A stretch of DNA of 64,000 bases from Hemibagrus wyckioides (GCF_019097595.1 NC_080727.1:12189001-12253000); one strand, 5' to 3'; positions 21,981-35,089 are shown, counted from the stretch's first letter. Translations and numbers: made by a program. The notes: generated by a model not told the origin, from the letters alone.

Positions 21981-23518
21981 TTAATACTCAAAATGTGAAT
22001 AACCTGCAGGATGCTGGTTACTTGCGCTACTCATAAAAGATGACTGGAAATTGTGGATAGTTTCCTGCAGTATCTGTCTTTCTCTTCCCCGAAATTCATA
22101 TGATATTATAACAAAACATGGGGCCAGATTACTTTGAATATTAATGGACAAAGTTGGCTACCGGTTTTTAACTGAAAAAAAAAAAAAACACACCTTTCCG
22201 GCATTATGTTCAGAAATGGCTGCCAGAATCTGTTGTCTGGGCCCATCTGTTTTAATCCCCAGCTCCTGCAGATCTCCATCAGTCAGAGTCAAAAAGGCCT
22301 CCATGTCTACCTGTAAATAAAACAATACAGGTAATTTACAGAGAGGAAAAACTGCAAGCATGCAATTGTAGTGTTTGGAAATCGGAAATTGGTTAAAGAG
22401 AAAATCAAACTATTAACTATTGTGTTAAATCCATTGCACATCTTTGTGCTTATTCTTAACATTTGATTTTTCTTCCATAAAAGTTATTTTAATAACATGT
22501 AAGTACAAGAAAAAGTTGCAGACTTTAGAGATGGCCATGTCTATACCTCCTGTTCTTCAAAGATGGGCTGGTACTTCTTCAGGGAAAGTTTTCTTAGTAT
22601 ACCTGAAAGCTCATCTGTGAAAAAGGAATAAAAGTTCTTTGATCATTGATAAAAGATCATTGACACTGTAGGTTTGGAAACAATTCTCACATATGATTTG
22701 TGCACAATTTACTGAGTACAGCTCTAAGGCTACTTTGACAAGACTCTACAGGCTACAGGTGTAACTGCCATCTTCATGTTGCTTCACTGAAGTCCTATGT
22801 GGTCTGGGATTTGGTTGGGCCATTTAAGGACATTTAGAAACTTGTTCCAAAGCCACTCCAGGGTTGTCTTGGCTATATTCATGTTGTCGTGCTGAAAGGT
22901 TAAACCTTGCCTTAAAATCTGAGGCTGTGTCCACTGTGGAGCAAGTTTTCTTTAAGAACCTCTCTGTATTTCGACTGCATTCATCCTTCCCTTAATTCTG
23001 ACCCGTCTTTCCCTTCCTGCCACTGAGAAGTACTCCTGCCAACACCTTGCTTCACAATAACAGTGCTATTGCCCAAATGATGAACAGTGCTTATATTCAG
23101 CAGCAGTTTTCATTTAGCTATACCAACATAAAGCTCTTACTGATGGAGAACTTCTGAGATGGCTGTACTTCCAGCAAGTACTTCCTTTTCTCAAGCTCTA
23201 GACACAACTCTTCAACGTAAAACAGACACCATATTGGCTTTTGTATGTTAGGAACTGGTATAATTGCAATGGGGTGAATGAGTGTACATTCCTACACACC
23301 ATAAAGTCTGATCATCTTTATTTGCACTGACCTTCATCAGTGATGCTGCCACTGCTGGAGCCACCACTACTTTTAGAACATGGCTGGGAGGAAGCAGAAG
23401 ACAGGGATTCACCAATTAGACGCTTAGGAGTTGGGGGTGGCGATGGAGTCAGGGTAGGGGATGTACTCTTAGATGTGGAGGAATTCCCAGACTGAGGCCT
23501 CTTTTTCAGATCAACCTT
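21981..23518 (-). pseudogene. anks6: anks6 3'-terminal exons, copy 1
   Basis: Four exons in order: 23518-23332 (62 codons plus one base, Ser-rich, with [14 protein letters not shown] and [15 protein letters not shown]), 22614-22547 ([20 protein letters not shown]), 22310-22194 ([20 protein letters not shown] and [15 protein letters not shown]) and 22088-21981 ([18 protein letters not shown], ending SHFEY then TAA). The middle two form a SAM domain. From memory this matches the C-terminus of vertebrate ANKS6, an ankyrin-SAM protein of the ciliary inversin compartment. Frames agree at all junctions. The last exon is not preceded by AG (it reads CGG before GGAAGAG), so normal splicing there looks lost. 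No ankyrin exons lie upstream. I read it as a duplicated fragment without known function. Confidence 0.75.
22740..23190 (-). mobile_element. Tc1-like relic in anks6 intron, unit 1
   Basis: The plus strand reads as the reverse complement of a second type of fish Tc1 transposase: GGGATTTGGTTGGGCCATTT, AGCCACTCCAGGGTTGTCTT and TTCTGACCCGTCTTTCCCTT. It is heavily decayed and lies in the intron between the Ser-rich exon and the first SAM exon. Confidence 0.65.
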
Positions 23519-23885
23519 CTGTGGGGATTGTAGGCTAGTGTTAGGTTAGACTGATGGAAATGAACAATACTCATAAAACACACTGACTTGGTGCAGTTAA
23601 TATATAGTAGTTTCTAACAGAGATACACACTCGCTCACTTATTAAGACTATTTGTACAGTCCCCTCTGAAAATACTCAAATGTTTTTTTTTATACTTTGA
23701 AGAAAATTTGGCTTTAAGTTCCAAAAAAGTATATAAGGCTATAGACCAGAATTCTCAGATTTCATTTCCAGATATTTACATCTGGATGTGTAAACATCAA
23801 CCTGTTATTTGAAATTTTTTCCACAATGAAAATACTGGACATGTGACTGGTGTGTCCTGTTACACAGATGTCCTGTGCTGACTGA

Positions 23886-24660
23886 ATGAATGTTACTGAT
23901 ACTGAACAATTGGGAGAGCTGGTACAGTTCACAAAGTCTCAGAATGATTTTGCTCGTTGGTCAGCTCTCCTCATTTCATTGGCTGGTCATTTAAACTCAG
24001 TAAAGATGAACGTTTTGCCTAGATTTCTGTATTTATTTCAGTGTGTTCAAAATTTTATCTCTAAAACTTATATTTATTATATCTATTATTTATTATATCT
24101 AAGACTTTAAACCAACACATCTCATCTTTTTTGTGGAACAAACAACCAGCCAGAATTCGGAGGGAAATACTTCAAAAACCAAAGGTTGAGGGTGGGCTTG
24201 CCCTTCATAATTTCTTATTTTACAACTGGGTGACAAATATACAATCTACACTGTTCTGGTTACAGAGTCATTTCAAGCTCTGTGATTGGGTCCCAGCTTG
24301 GGTCAGTATTGAAGAGGGTTCTTGCTCCACGGCCTGACCAGCTGCATTTCTGTGTGGTCCTCTTACTGCCATCTCACGTTTTCCTAAAAGTAATTCCCTT
24401 GTCCAGCAATTATTACAAATTTAGTCCCAGAATTTTGATCCATAAGTTTTTTTTGGCTCTAAATCTTTAAATGTTTTTCCACTGTGACAATGAAACAGAT
24501 CAAGCCTTGTCCTTTGGTTGCACTTTTTGGACTCCGAATGTCGCAGGTTTGTCCGGATGTTCTGCAAACGCTTTTGCTTTTTTAACATTATTAGCTAGAC
24601 GGCGTATTCTTCTGCTATGGAAACAAATTCTCCCTCCACCTTTTGATGACTGGCAGTAAG
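23886..24660 (+). mobile_element. L1-like ORF2 fragment at unit 1/2 junction
   Basis: Broken frames read as the C-terminal third of a fish L1-type ORF2: MNVLPRFLYLFQC (about 24006), RIRREILQKPKVEGGLALHN (about 24149) and TLLARRRILLLWKQILPP (about 24583). Unit boundaries fall in this element each time, at 24471, 41093 and 59065. The 23520-23885 gap has nothing recognisable. Confidence 0.75.
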
Positions 24661-24908
24661 ATGTTATGAGCTTCATTCATTTGGAAAAAAAATTAGGTAC
24701 ACAATAAATGGCAATACTGGCATATTTTCTGAAACTTGGGGCCATTAATTATTATTTTTTTTGATTATGTGAATTCTTCTTCTATAGTTGGTCAGTCTGT
24801 GGCTTGTGGCTTGATCTTGATCAAAAATGTATTGAGTACAAGTATGTGCACTGTGTATACATAATTTATATTAATGTTTTGTTTGCTGATGTAAATGACT
24901 GTGATTAT

Positions 24909-24910
24909 AT

Positions 24911-24974
<64 letters not shown>
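24909..24974. repeat. (TTAG)n microsatellite, unit 2
   Basis: Tetranucleotide run, about 66 bp here, about 40 bp in unit 3 and about 57 bp in unit 4, absent from unit 1. I see nothing else in 24975-25470. Confidence 0.9.
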
Positions 24975-24975
<1 letters not shown>

Positions 24976-25477
24976 CTCTTAACTCAAATTCAGTTTCTTC
25001 TGTACATATTTGACATACACTTTTTTGGTTTGTATAACTTTATATATATATAATCAGAAAGAGGACATTCTTTAAAAAAACAGAGATTTGATTTGAAACC
25101 TGAACTGTTACCAGGTCCATGCTGAACACCTTCTGACCAATCCAAATCAAGTATAAATTTTAATGTCAATTCTGCACATAATTATCAAATAAAAGTCTAT
25201 CAAGCTGTTATGCCAAAGTCTGTAATAATGTTTTGCTTAAGCGTTTTAATTAAAATCCATATTTTGGTGTGATTTATTCACAGGGATTTGTCCATTATGA
25301 CTTTTGGACACTTTATTATGTCCATTTTATGATGAAACAGCAAAAGACTTTGAAAATTATCTGTCATTTTCTGATCATGATAAATATCAACACAAGTAGA
25401 CTGAAATATACAGTTAAGATATGCAACTAATTGTAACGTGAACAGAGCAAGATATAAACTGATATCTACTGGTTTCC

Positions 25478-26035
25478 TGTCAGGGTTGTGGACTTTTTTC
25501 TGGCCACTAGAGGCCCCCACTGCCTTTTTGTTGGTTTCCAGTCTCTGTCATTATGTCTAATAGGTGTCACCTGTGCTTTGTTTAGGTTTGTGTATTTAGG
25601 TCACCCTTTTCTCGGCAAATACTTTGCTTAGTGTTTCCTGTACCTTGATCAAGTCTTGGGCAGCATTGTGCTCTGTTTTCTTTCCTTGTGCTTAAAAGCC
25701 TTTGTGCATCTGGTATAGTTCTTTTTTTGCTTAATTGGCAGGTGCTCTTTAGAATGCCTTATGGATTTATTTTGTGGACTAATTAGAATTACTTTTTGGA
25801 AATATTGAATTTTTGTTCATTTGCTTTGTATGCTTTTGGATTAACCTTGTGGCTTTTGGGGATTTATTCTTTGGACCTAGTGTCAAGTCTTTTGAGCTGA
25901 CTTGTTGGATTTGTTTTGTGGATTATTTGACTTGCATTATCATCTAATAAAAGATAAGTAAACATTTCTCCAGAACTGTGATCTGGTTATCTGCATTTGG
26001 GTTCAGCCCTCAAGTTTCCTCACTAGTCCTGCCCT
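25478..26035 (+). mobile_element. Candidate solo LTR, unit 2
   Basis: Same block as in unit 1, starting TGTCAGGGTTGTGGAC; class tentative and ends approximate. Confidence 0.4.
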
Positions 26036-26061
26036 CACTCATTGCCATAACCCACTGTTCC

Positions 26062-26430
26062 TTCATTGGACCAATTTTGATAGATACTGACTACTGCAGT
26101 TTTGGAGATGCTCTGATCCAGTCGTATAGCCATCACAATTTGACCCTTGTCCATACGCTTGCCCATTTTTTCTGTGTCTAACACACCAACTTTGAGGACA
26201 AAATGTTCACTTACTGTCTAATATGTCCCACCCACTAACAGGTGCCATAATGGGGAGATAATCAGTGTTATTCACTTCATCTGTCATATTCACATTATAT
26301 ATATATATATATATAAATATAAAATTTATTTTTTCGGAGATCTAGTGGAGACTACACCTCCATGGGGCAGGGCTGTTTTGGCAGCAAAAGGAGGACTAAC
26401 ACAATATTAGGCAGGTGGTCATAATGTTGT
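26062..26430. mobile_element. Two Tc1 terminal fragments, unit 2
   Basis: Same inverted 5' piece and forward 3' piece as upstream of copy 1, with an AT run of different length between them. Confidence 0.65.
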
Positions 26431-26589
26431 GTGTGTCTGTGTATACACACTTTACTGTGCAAAACAATGTGTGAATGTGTGAAAAAAGAAAAAAAGAATG
26501 TGGGAAAAAAGCTCAGATATTTAGAGACACCTTTTTTATTTATATATCTATTATATAAGTCAGTATGAGTGAGGGGAATCACGGAGTTC

Positions 26590-26624
26590 TGCGCATGCGC
26601 TTGTCGCGCTGCAACGTCACGTGA
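26590..26624 (+). promoter_or_regulatory. Gene A promoter, unit 2
   Basis: NRF-1-type site at 26590-26601 and CACGTG at 26618-26623, identical to unit 1. Confidence 0.6.
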
Positions 26625-26794
26625 TCTAGTTTGTGTTTAAACTGTGGAATGTTTAGATTTAAATCCTAAAGTGTTGCGGTTCTGAAGGTCGCAAGATTTG
26701 GATTCTCTTTTGGCATTTTTGCTACACCCCTGTTTCGGATTTCTTCTTACACCACTACTGGATTTGACTCCTACACCGACTCTACAGCGCAGCG

Positions 26795-29177
26795 ATGATG
26801 AACTTCAGAGGAGGAGCCGAGCCTCAGCACCAGGATGTGGATCCCGAGCCCGGATGGAGCGGACTGTACGACCCCTGGAACGGTGAGTTACTGAGTTTCC
26901 TCTTTTTCACTTAAGTATAAAGTCTTTTAAACACCGCGTTATTACCAAAAACCGCAATTAGGAATATCGTTTTATATGATTAGATGGTTTTGAGAAATTC
27001 TGTTCGGCTAATCTTTATTCGGCTAATTGCTTTACGGACACGATCAGTATGCTAAAGCTAGTGGACAAAGCGGCAGACTCCAGGGACACGAGCAGGGAAG
27101 AAGAAAACAGTGTTCATGTTTTCAGATATGTTAACATCAGCTTTTTATAAAAGTCCCAATATTACAAAGTAATTGTTTTTCAGGGTTCATAGTTTTTTTT
27201 GATGGCGTGAATAGAATAAGTTAAAATACTTACAATAATATAAACTAGCTTATTATTTTAAGGATTTTTCATTGTCCGTGTTTGTCGAGTTGTTAAAGCG
27301 GAGAGAGAAAGGGGCTGTGAGGAAAGGCAGCTAGCTGAACAAAACCAGTCGGTACAAATAAATGGAGCTAGTGTGGCAATGTAGAGTGCAGCTTAGGCAA
27401 AAATATCAAGCTGTTTGTTTGAATTCTGTTCAGCAAGGCTTTGTTTATAGCTGTCGTGAATAAAATAGTTAGGAGTAGAGTAATTTACAATAAAGGGTGA
27501 ATTTTTGACAGGAGACACAATTGGACTCAAAGGGGATGTGAACCACTGGAGTAAGAAACTGCTAAAGTAATACACTGTAATAGAAATGTGTTTTAATCTG
27601 CATTTTTTGGGGGAAGATACTTTTGAGCATTGAAATAAGTGCCCAGTGTGACAAACAGTGAAGCTGTGATACTGTAAGAGCCCTGTATAACTCCTATACA
27701 TGCAGCTAAAATGTAAATACTGAGTTTTTAATGCACTGTTATAGGAAGATTACAGTAATATAACTTGTGTAAATACTTCTTGTTTTGATAGTGAGGCTTT
27801 CCTGCTTTACGGAACATACACAGTGCTATTAAAATAAGGGTTTCTGCTTCCTTTTATGAGATGTTATTAGATGTGTTTCATTGTCTGTTCATCTTTGACA
27901 CAGGGAGACGGAGGGAGACATTTGTGTTTCCGGAAGCTGAGCTCAACTACAACAGAGAGCTCAGCGCTTACGAGGACGACGACAGCCGGCCTGCTCAGGA
28001 GAATGAAGCTGGAGATTGTGAACATGAGGTGTTGACAAGGAACCTGTCCCCTGATAGAAGCCCATCCCCACCTATGAGAGGCCTCTCTCCTCTCAGGACC
28101 CCATCCCTTGTGAGCAGTCCATCCCCTCCCAGGACCCCATCTCCTGTGAGCAGTCCATCCCCTTTCAGAACCCCATCCCATGTGAGGAGTCTATACCCTC
28201 TGAGGACCCCATCCCCTGTGAGCAGTCCATCCCCTTTCAGAACCCCATCCCATGTGAGGAGTCTATACCCTCTGAGGACCCCATCCCCTGTGAGCAGTCC
28301 ATCCCCTTTCAGGACCCCATCCCATATCAGGAGTCTATACCCTCTCAGGACCCCGTCCCCTGTGAGCAGTCCATCCCCTGCCAGGACCCCATCCCCTGTG
28401 AGCAGTCCATCCCCTCCCAGGACCCCATCCCCTGTGAGCAGTCCATCCCCTCCCAGGACCCCATCCCCTGTGAGCAGTCCATCCCCTCCCAGGACCCCAT
28501 CCCCTGTGAGCAGTCCATCCCCTCCCAGGACCCCATCCCCTGTGAGCAGTCCATCCCCTCCCAGGACCCCATCCCCTGTGAGCCACCCATCCCCTTTCAG
28601 GACCACATCCCCTGTGAGCAGTCCATCCTCTCTCAGGACCCCATCCCCTCCCAGGACCCCATCCCCTGTGAGCCACCCATCCCCTCCCAGGACCCCATCC
28701 CCTGTGAGCAGTCCATCCCCTCCCAGGACCCCATCCCCTGTGAGCCACCCATCCCCTGTGAGCAGTCCATCCTCTCTCAGGACCCCATCCCCTGTGAGCA
28801 GTCCATCCACTCTCAGGACCCCATCCCCTGTTAGGAGTCCATCCCGTCTCAGGATCCCATCCCCTGTGAGGAGTCCATCCCCTTTGAGGAGGCCACCACC
28901 TTCAGGGAGTCCACAGCCTTCAACAGTTCCTCTGCCCCAGCCTTTTTTTGATATCGACATCCACAACATTTTGGCTGGTATGTACTATGCCCCTGCCACA
29001 ATGGTAACTCCTGTACCACGCCAGGGCATAAGGAGGAGGTGGGATGAAGAGGGTGCTAATCAAGATGCCCCTCTGAGTAGACGGCAGCGTGTGGATCCTG
29101 ATGGGGAGGTGGAGTTCATCAGGACGCCCGTCCTAGTCCCCACTTGGTTAGTTAATATTTTTGTGAACGAAATGTAA
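26795..29177 (+). CDS. Gene A, copy 2: Ser/Pro-repeat protein (453 aa)
   Basis: Exons 26795-26882 and 27904-29177, intron 1021 bp with the better donor GTGAGT. The protein is the same length as copy 1, with identical repeat organisation. The only residue change I see in exon 2 is Val to Leu in HNILAGMYY near the C-terminus; one Asp codon nearby differs silently. Near identity over a minisatellite that should mutate fast points to a recent duplication or conversion between units 1 and 2. Function unknown as for copy 1. Confidence 0.72.
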
Positions 29178-29472
29178 CATCAAAAAGCTCAGTCTTCACC
29201 TCATGTTCATCACCTCATCTTCATGATGTAAGGTATGTATCTGTGGTAAGTATGTGTGGTAAGTATTTCACCCCTAGTTTTTGTTAAATGTATAGGATTT
29301 TTAGATTATTATTGTTTGTTTATTTTTTGTGTATTTGTCTAATTTACATTAACAATATAATTATATTAATATAATTTGCATTGTTATTGATTTATGCATT
29401 TCTGTAAATATGTAAATATTACATTTTTAAGATTAAGATGTTTTTTGTTAAGTCATACAAATGTAGTCTACT

Positions 29473-29500
29473 CCCACCCCCCGAACCCCCAAAACCCCCC
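29473..29500 (-). other. G-quadruplex-capable tract, unit 2
   Basis: Same four G-runs on the minus strand as in unit 1. Confidence 0.6.
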
Positions 29501-29813
29501 TCTCATCCTCTTTTAAACCCCCTAAACACCCCCACCCCTAAGTTTAGAGTTTATTAAGATATTTCTACCACAACGAATTGCCAATGATAGGGATGTTTCA
29601 TTTATTAAACATTAATGTTACATAAGCATTTCATTATTATTAATATTAACATATAATAAATGCTACTAAAATAATACTAAAGTAATCATACTAAAATGTT
29701 TTAAAAATAATGCACACATTTCAATCAGGTTCAAGCATTTCGTTGTGGTATAAAATATATTAATATCTGTAATAAGTTTAAAGTTCATTGCTTGAAAATA
29801 GTTTTAAATAGTT

Positions 29814-29819
29814 AATAAA
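29814..29819 (+). terminator. Candidate polyadenylation signal of gene A, unit 2
   Basis: AATAAA followed by a T-rich and GT-containing stretch, at the same distance from the stop as in unit 1. Confidence 0.5.
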
Positions 29820-30436
29820 TTATTTTTTTTTGTTCAATACTCGTGTCTCCAGTGTCTTTTTTTATAACACATCATAAGCATTTCTCATTTATTTCTCATA
29901 TAATTACACTGTAGAAATTGGAACCTTGGTGTTCAGAAGTAATTATACTGTTTTCCTCTCACAAGCAAATACTTTCTAGCCAGCAGTCTAAACCTGTTAA
30001 ATCTGTATAACTAATGATCTGGTCTTGTTGTAATGTCAAATAAACTGATAACAAGTGAAACTAAAGATGTGATTTTAATTGTACATGTTCAAGTTCATTC
30101 ACAAAGGTGATTGCAGCGTGTTGGTCAAGTGATTAGTTCATAGATGAGACTTAGGAACTAATGCACCATGAGGAAGAAACTTCGGAGTTCAAAGCAGCAT
30201 CAGCTCTAAATATGGAGGAAAAGCTGTCATAGAGATGCTGTGGTCAGATAGACACGAGGGTTTGGATAACAAGATCACATTTCCTTTCTGCAACATTTAA
30301 TAATTAACCACAACACTTATTTTTTATAAGATTATGCATTATTTTTATTTTAGATTATGCATTATTAAACACAAACTGGTCCATCTTTGGTAGGTATCTG
30401 TTTATATATACATTTTTTATATATATATATATATAT

Positions 30437-30495
<59 letters not shown>

Positions 30496-30546
30496 TGCAG
30501 AATATCACTCATGGGATCAATAAAGTCTATCTACCTACCTACCTAC
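30437..30546. repeat. GATA microsatellite with short partner arm, unit 2
   Basis: The GATA run is retained, but the complementary arm is reduced to a single CTATCT plus three ACCT repeats. Confidence 0.85.
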
Positions 30547-30804
30547 GGTCAATGTGTGAATATACTTTGCCCAAAAAAAGGGAAAAGCAGTACGAATCAG
30601 ATATATATTTTGTTCACTACTTGTGAAGTGGTGTGGAATAAAAGACAAATAATACAAAACGAAAAAGAATAAAATAAATCAACAATAAAGAATTACAAAC
30701 CAGCAAGTTCCAGTGATTGTTGTTAACAAGCACAAAAGACAGAATTGCATCATAGTTGTTAAAATTTAACTACAGTTTAACTACAATTTACAATTTAACT
30801 ACAG

Positions 30805-32365
30805 TTTTTGAGCTGAGGAAGAAACCACATTATAACATGAACTGAAGTTTATTAACAGGCTTGACATGAACACGATGTTCCTCATAGTGCATACACAAGC
30901 ACACCCTTCATATCACATGGCACCATGACTCTACTTTCTTTTTGTACATACACATCCTAGACTATATCAACACATTTGTCTTTAAAAACAGACAATAACA
31001 ATTTATTACTTTTCCAACTACTTTTCATAGTGTATTAAATTATATTTAATACACTACACTCACTGTACCACTTTCCTTAACACAACAGCCAACCAAAAAA
31101 AAAGAATGAATAAATAAATAAACCCTTTACAAAAAATCCACAGCATGTTTATCCAGATTCATTGGGGTTTTACAGATTTAATCTCTGGCATACTCTTCTG
31201 ACACAGAAAGGCTTAATGTTAACAGACTTTTGAGATACTTCTGATACCACTGTTGAATTTTCACTTGCTCTTAACCCTGTTCCTGAAGTGTCACAGACGT
31301 TTTGTCTGACGGCGCTTCCACATCCTGCTCAGTATTCGTTCATTTTGTTGCTTGTAACTGATCTACATGCTTTTTGTAGGACTTGCCCTTTCCCAGACCA
31401 GTTAAGTAACTGGACCTAATGGTCTTCCACTTCTCTTCCCTGCCCCTGAACTGCTTCACAAGTACCTTCTGCTGTGGATAAAATACTCTCACATGAGCTG
31501 AACTTCTTATTTGTGTTTGCTGCTTTTCCTGCATTTGACAAGAGAACTGTGGCTGTATCTGTGATAGCCGCCTTCTAATTTTTCTTTTCAGAAACAATTC
31601 AGATGGGACTGAAGTATTTCTTTAACAGAAAAAAATCTGTCAATGCAATGTTGAAGTGTGATGCCTAATTGTTTTTGCTTGTCCAATGACTGCTTAAAGG
31701 TATACAAATTGAGGTCCATTATCCGAAACAATTACCTTAGGTAATCTATAGCTGGCAAACATACTACGCATCACCTCAACTGTTGCTTTAACAGTAGTAG
31801 TAGTCATTAGCATGATTTCTTTGGCACATAAAAGTCTCTGAGCGTTTTCAAAATGTCAGCTAGTAGTGTTTCAGACGGTCTTTTTGGTGAGAATAAATCT
31901 GTGAGGAATGAAATGGTCTTTGCACCTACCATAGCCAGAAAAACTGAGTGTTGTTTGCTTTCTTCGATTCCGCTGGCTTATTGTGCGAAGTGCTCTTCAT
32001 AGCCTCTACAAAACACAGGCCTGATTCTGTGCTGAACACCGCCATCATCTCTCTCTCTTTTCATCCTGGTGCTTCGTTGCCAAATTGTTGTGACTAGGTG
32101 GCCACCTGGAATTTCTGAGCTGAGGACGACACCACGTTCTAACAAACTGAAGTTTATTAACAGACTCTATGAACATGATGCACCTCATAGCGTGTACACA
32201 AGCACACACACCTCACCTCACATGCCACCATGGCTCTCCTTTTTTTTTTATTACATACACATCAAAGATTATGTCAACATATTTATCTTTACATTTGATT
32301 TTTATATACTTTTTAAATGATCTATAATATGCTACACATAGCTTAAAATTAAATTGAAAAAAAAA
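30805..32365 (-). mobile_element. Gypsy-type LTR retrotransposon relic, unit 2
   Basis: Same two-LTR structure as unit 1. The integrase core here keeps Asp (reads SDNGPQF, codon near 31721-31723), unlike units 1 and 3. The C-terminal integrase piece is at 31340-31597. Confidence 0.65.
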
Positions 32366-32488
32366 GGACATGCAAAGGATAAATTCATAGTTCACTTCTG
32401 GCAATAATGTTCTTTATGTGTTGTGCTTAGGGATGGTATGGATGTCCAACAGTAAGTAGATTTACTTTCAAACCAAAAAAATTCATAG

Positions 32489-32640
32489 TGTGTGTGAGGT
32501 GTGCGTGGGGTCATCCACAATGCTGTTTGCTTTGCGGATGCAGCGTGTGGAGTAAATGTCCATAATAGAGGGAAGAGAGACTCTGATGATCTTCTCAGCT
32601 GATGGTGAGCTTCAGGTCTTTTCTCCTCCACCTGTTGCTT
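32489..32640 (-). repeat. Remnant of dispersed repeat, unit 2
   Basis: Only the last 150 bp of the repeat at 15170-15920 remain after the 1.74-kb deletion. Confidence 0.5.
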
Positions 32641-32667
32641 TGTGGGTGCAAGTTTTCTCTGAAAGAA

Positions 32668-35089
32668 CTAAGTTCCCATAAAGTCTTGAAACAGCAATCT
32701 GGGGTTTGTTAGTCCTTCAGCATGGTGAGCTTTGAAGACCTTTGTGGAACAGTAGATGTATCTGACGGGGCCTTGCTGATGAAAGAAGTGGACAGAGACG
32801 CCATCGTTCCCATAGCGAGACTTTGTCTGAAAGAAAAATAATAATTAAAAAAACATTTTAAAAGCTTGACAATAAACAAAGAAAAACAACTTCATTAATG
32901 ACATAGATAGGTGAACAGCTCCATGTGATGCCTCAGCTCTATGTGGAACACTGTATGAAGTGGTCTCTGAAGATGAGAGATTTTCTGAAAAATAAAAAAT
33001 ATGGATAAACAATACATTCTAAAATTAGTACAGATTAAGCACAACATAATGAATTCAATAAGTCATGTCCAGTCAAGCGAAATAAATCCTTACCATCTTT
33101 GCCGCAGTCCTCAATAATTTGAGAGCACACTGGAGAGCTTTCTACGGTGCGGCGGTCTGCTAAAACAGGGTACCATTCCTCTATTATTTGTATACGAGAT
33201 TATAAATATTAAACATGATTTTAAATGTTGAACAGTAAAGGTTAGGTGAACATTATAATTAGCTAAAAAAAATCAGACACAAAACACACCTGCAGTTGAA
33301 ACCGGTCTCTTAGTTTGTGTGGCAGCTGATTGTTCTGGCACAAGAAACATCAGCTCTTTGAGAAGGGGCACACGTTTTCTGAGCAGGCGAGGCTGGTGCT
33401 AGGGAAGGAAAAGATACAAAATCAAAGAAGAAAATAAGATTAGTACCACCGTAATTGAGAGAAATGTCTGAATATATAAGCAGAATAAAAATAAAATCAT
33501 AAATAAATAATATATAATTATTAATAATTCACCATTGGGTGTTAGAGGGCCGAACCAAAGATAACTTGAACTTAATTCTGCTCAATATTAATTTTCTCCC
33601 ATTCTAAAAAGCAATAAATTATATATTTTGATTAGCTGCTACTGGTAGTCAGAAGAATAAGGATATTCTGTAAATATTTATGTAAATTCATGAATTGTTG
33701 TGTAGGTCAAAGAGGAAAATAATCCTACAGAAGTAATAATCAGTTTAAAACAAAAACCTTTTAAAACAAATCATTGCACCACTGTTTCATTTTATTTTTA
33801 ACTTGTTAATCTTCACAAATACAGAAAAGGGTTAGATGTGGTAAAATGGTAAAAGTTGACCACTCTGTTCCTCAGCTGAAGCTCCAGATTTCCCACGATG
33901 TCCTCAACCCTTCTCATTACAGTGTGTCGGAAGAGGGGCACGTTCTCAAATGCTCCCTTTTTCTCTGGGCATATCAGGGCAGCAGAGTCCACCATACACT
34001 CCTTAATAAACTCTCCGTCAGAAAACGGTTTACTTTTTTTATAGCGATTTTGTGAGATATGACATAACTTGTCTTGACAGCTGCATCTCTGGGTGTGGGA
34101 AGTTTTGTAAAAAGGGTTTGCTTGTCGGGTTTGCAGCGTGGCTAGCATAGCCTCCGACTCCTTTGCGCGATCTTCATCAGACAAGTTCTTGTATTTCTCC
34201 TCGTGTTTGGTCACGTACAGTAGTGGCGATTCAGATTGTAATCTTTGAACACAGCGACCTGTGTACCACAAACTAAGCACACGGCTTTACCTTCGATTTC
34301 TGTAAATAAATATTTTGCAGTCCATGTCTTGTTGAAAATGCGGCATTTGTAATCAACTTTTCTTTTTTTAACAGGAGCTGACATTTTTAGGGGTAGCTTG
34401 ACCAGCATTAACGTGCCAGCATCACCTATTACTGTTCAGACACGCACGCACGTCCATAGGTAAATAATAAAACTCCAGGCTTTTCAAAATAAAAGCAACA
34501 CAGTTGTATTGCAGGCACAGCATAAATACTTGTTCATTTATGTTTATGACTGACTTAACGCAGGCCGGACAGGGACGTCCAAAGGGCCGTAAAATGCCCA
34601 GGTCTGCTCTAACTTGTCGTCGTCGAAAGACAAAAATTAGCAATCTGCGTTTCGCTGTACTTGGATTTCTTAAAATATACCCCTGTGTTAATTGAAGCAT
34701 AGTGTGCATGTAAAACAAGCTATGTTGTTATTCATACTACCAGACACAATGGCAAACAATTCCTTCATACAAGCAAAAAATAAACAACTGACCCGTTGGC
34801 TTGGACGGTCTGACTGCATCTGGCTCCAGAGGTAGTGCTGCAGTTTGTACATCCGTGTCCCTGGGACACAAGTTGCCCCATTATAAAGGAAGCATAACGT
34901 ATTCACCAAAGACTTCTCTTTTGTCAGAGACGTCACCCCCTCTCTGACAGACCACAACAAGACAAGGTCCTCCTTCTTCGGTGCCGACTTGTCCTGCAGA
35001 GACGGGTCATCTTTGATCAGCCCGGCCTCCTCGGTTGGCTCCTGAAGGAGATATCCGAGTGGTCCCTTACGAAACCCTTTTTTGTGCAT
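32668..35089 (-). CDS. Gene B, copy 2 (231 aa)
   Basis: Coding exons 35089-34793, 33398-33290, 33156-33094, 32984-32917 and 32826-32668, with the same splice sites and phases as copy 1 and no frame break. One Cys in exon 2 (LLCSV) is Trp here. The alternative exon-4 donor of copy 1 is destroyed by a C-to-T change on the plus strand (ACATAGATAG), which supports the GTTCAC donor. The 1.74-kb deletion ends about 180 bp beyond the stop codon and so may remove part of the 3' untranslated region. Confidence 0.55.
33840..34408 (-). pseudogene. hAT transposase relic in gene B intron, unit 2
   Basis: Same relic as unit 1 with the same BED-finger frameshift. Its C-terminal end is replaced by GGTTAGATGTGG just before 33840, removing the SLALDENCD part seen in units 1 and 3. 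Confidence 0.7.

Larger units (their letters stand above)
5688..24470 (+). repeat. Tandem segmental duplication, unit 1
   Basis: First copy of the array. The order is LINE 3' end, candidate solo LTR, Tc1 termini, gene A (+), Gypsy-type relic, split tRNA-Ser, dispersed repeat, gene B (-) with a hAT relic in its intron, Tc1 relic, anks6 3' exons (-), and the LINE fragment leading into unit 2. It differs from later units by an (ATTT)n tract and about 400 bp of extra sequence at 6240-6660 with no recognisable content. Confidence 0.93.
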
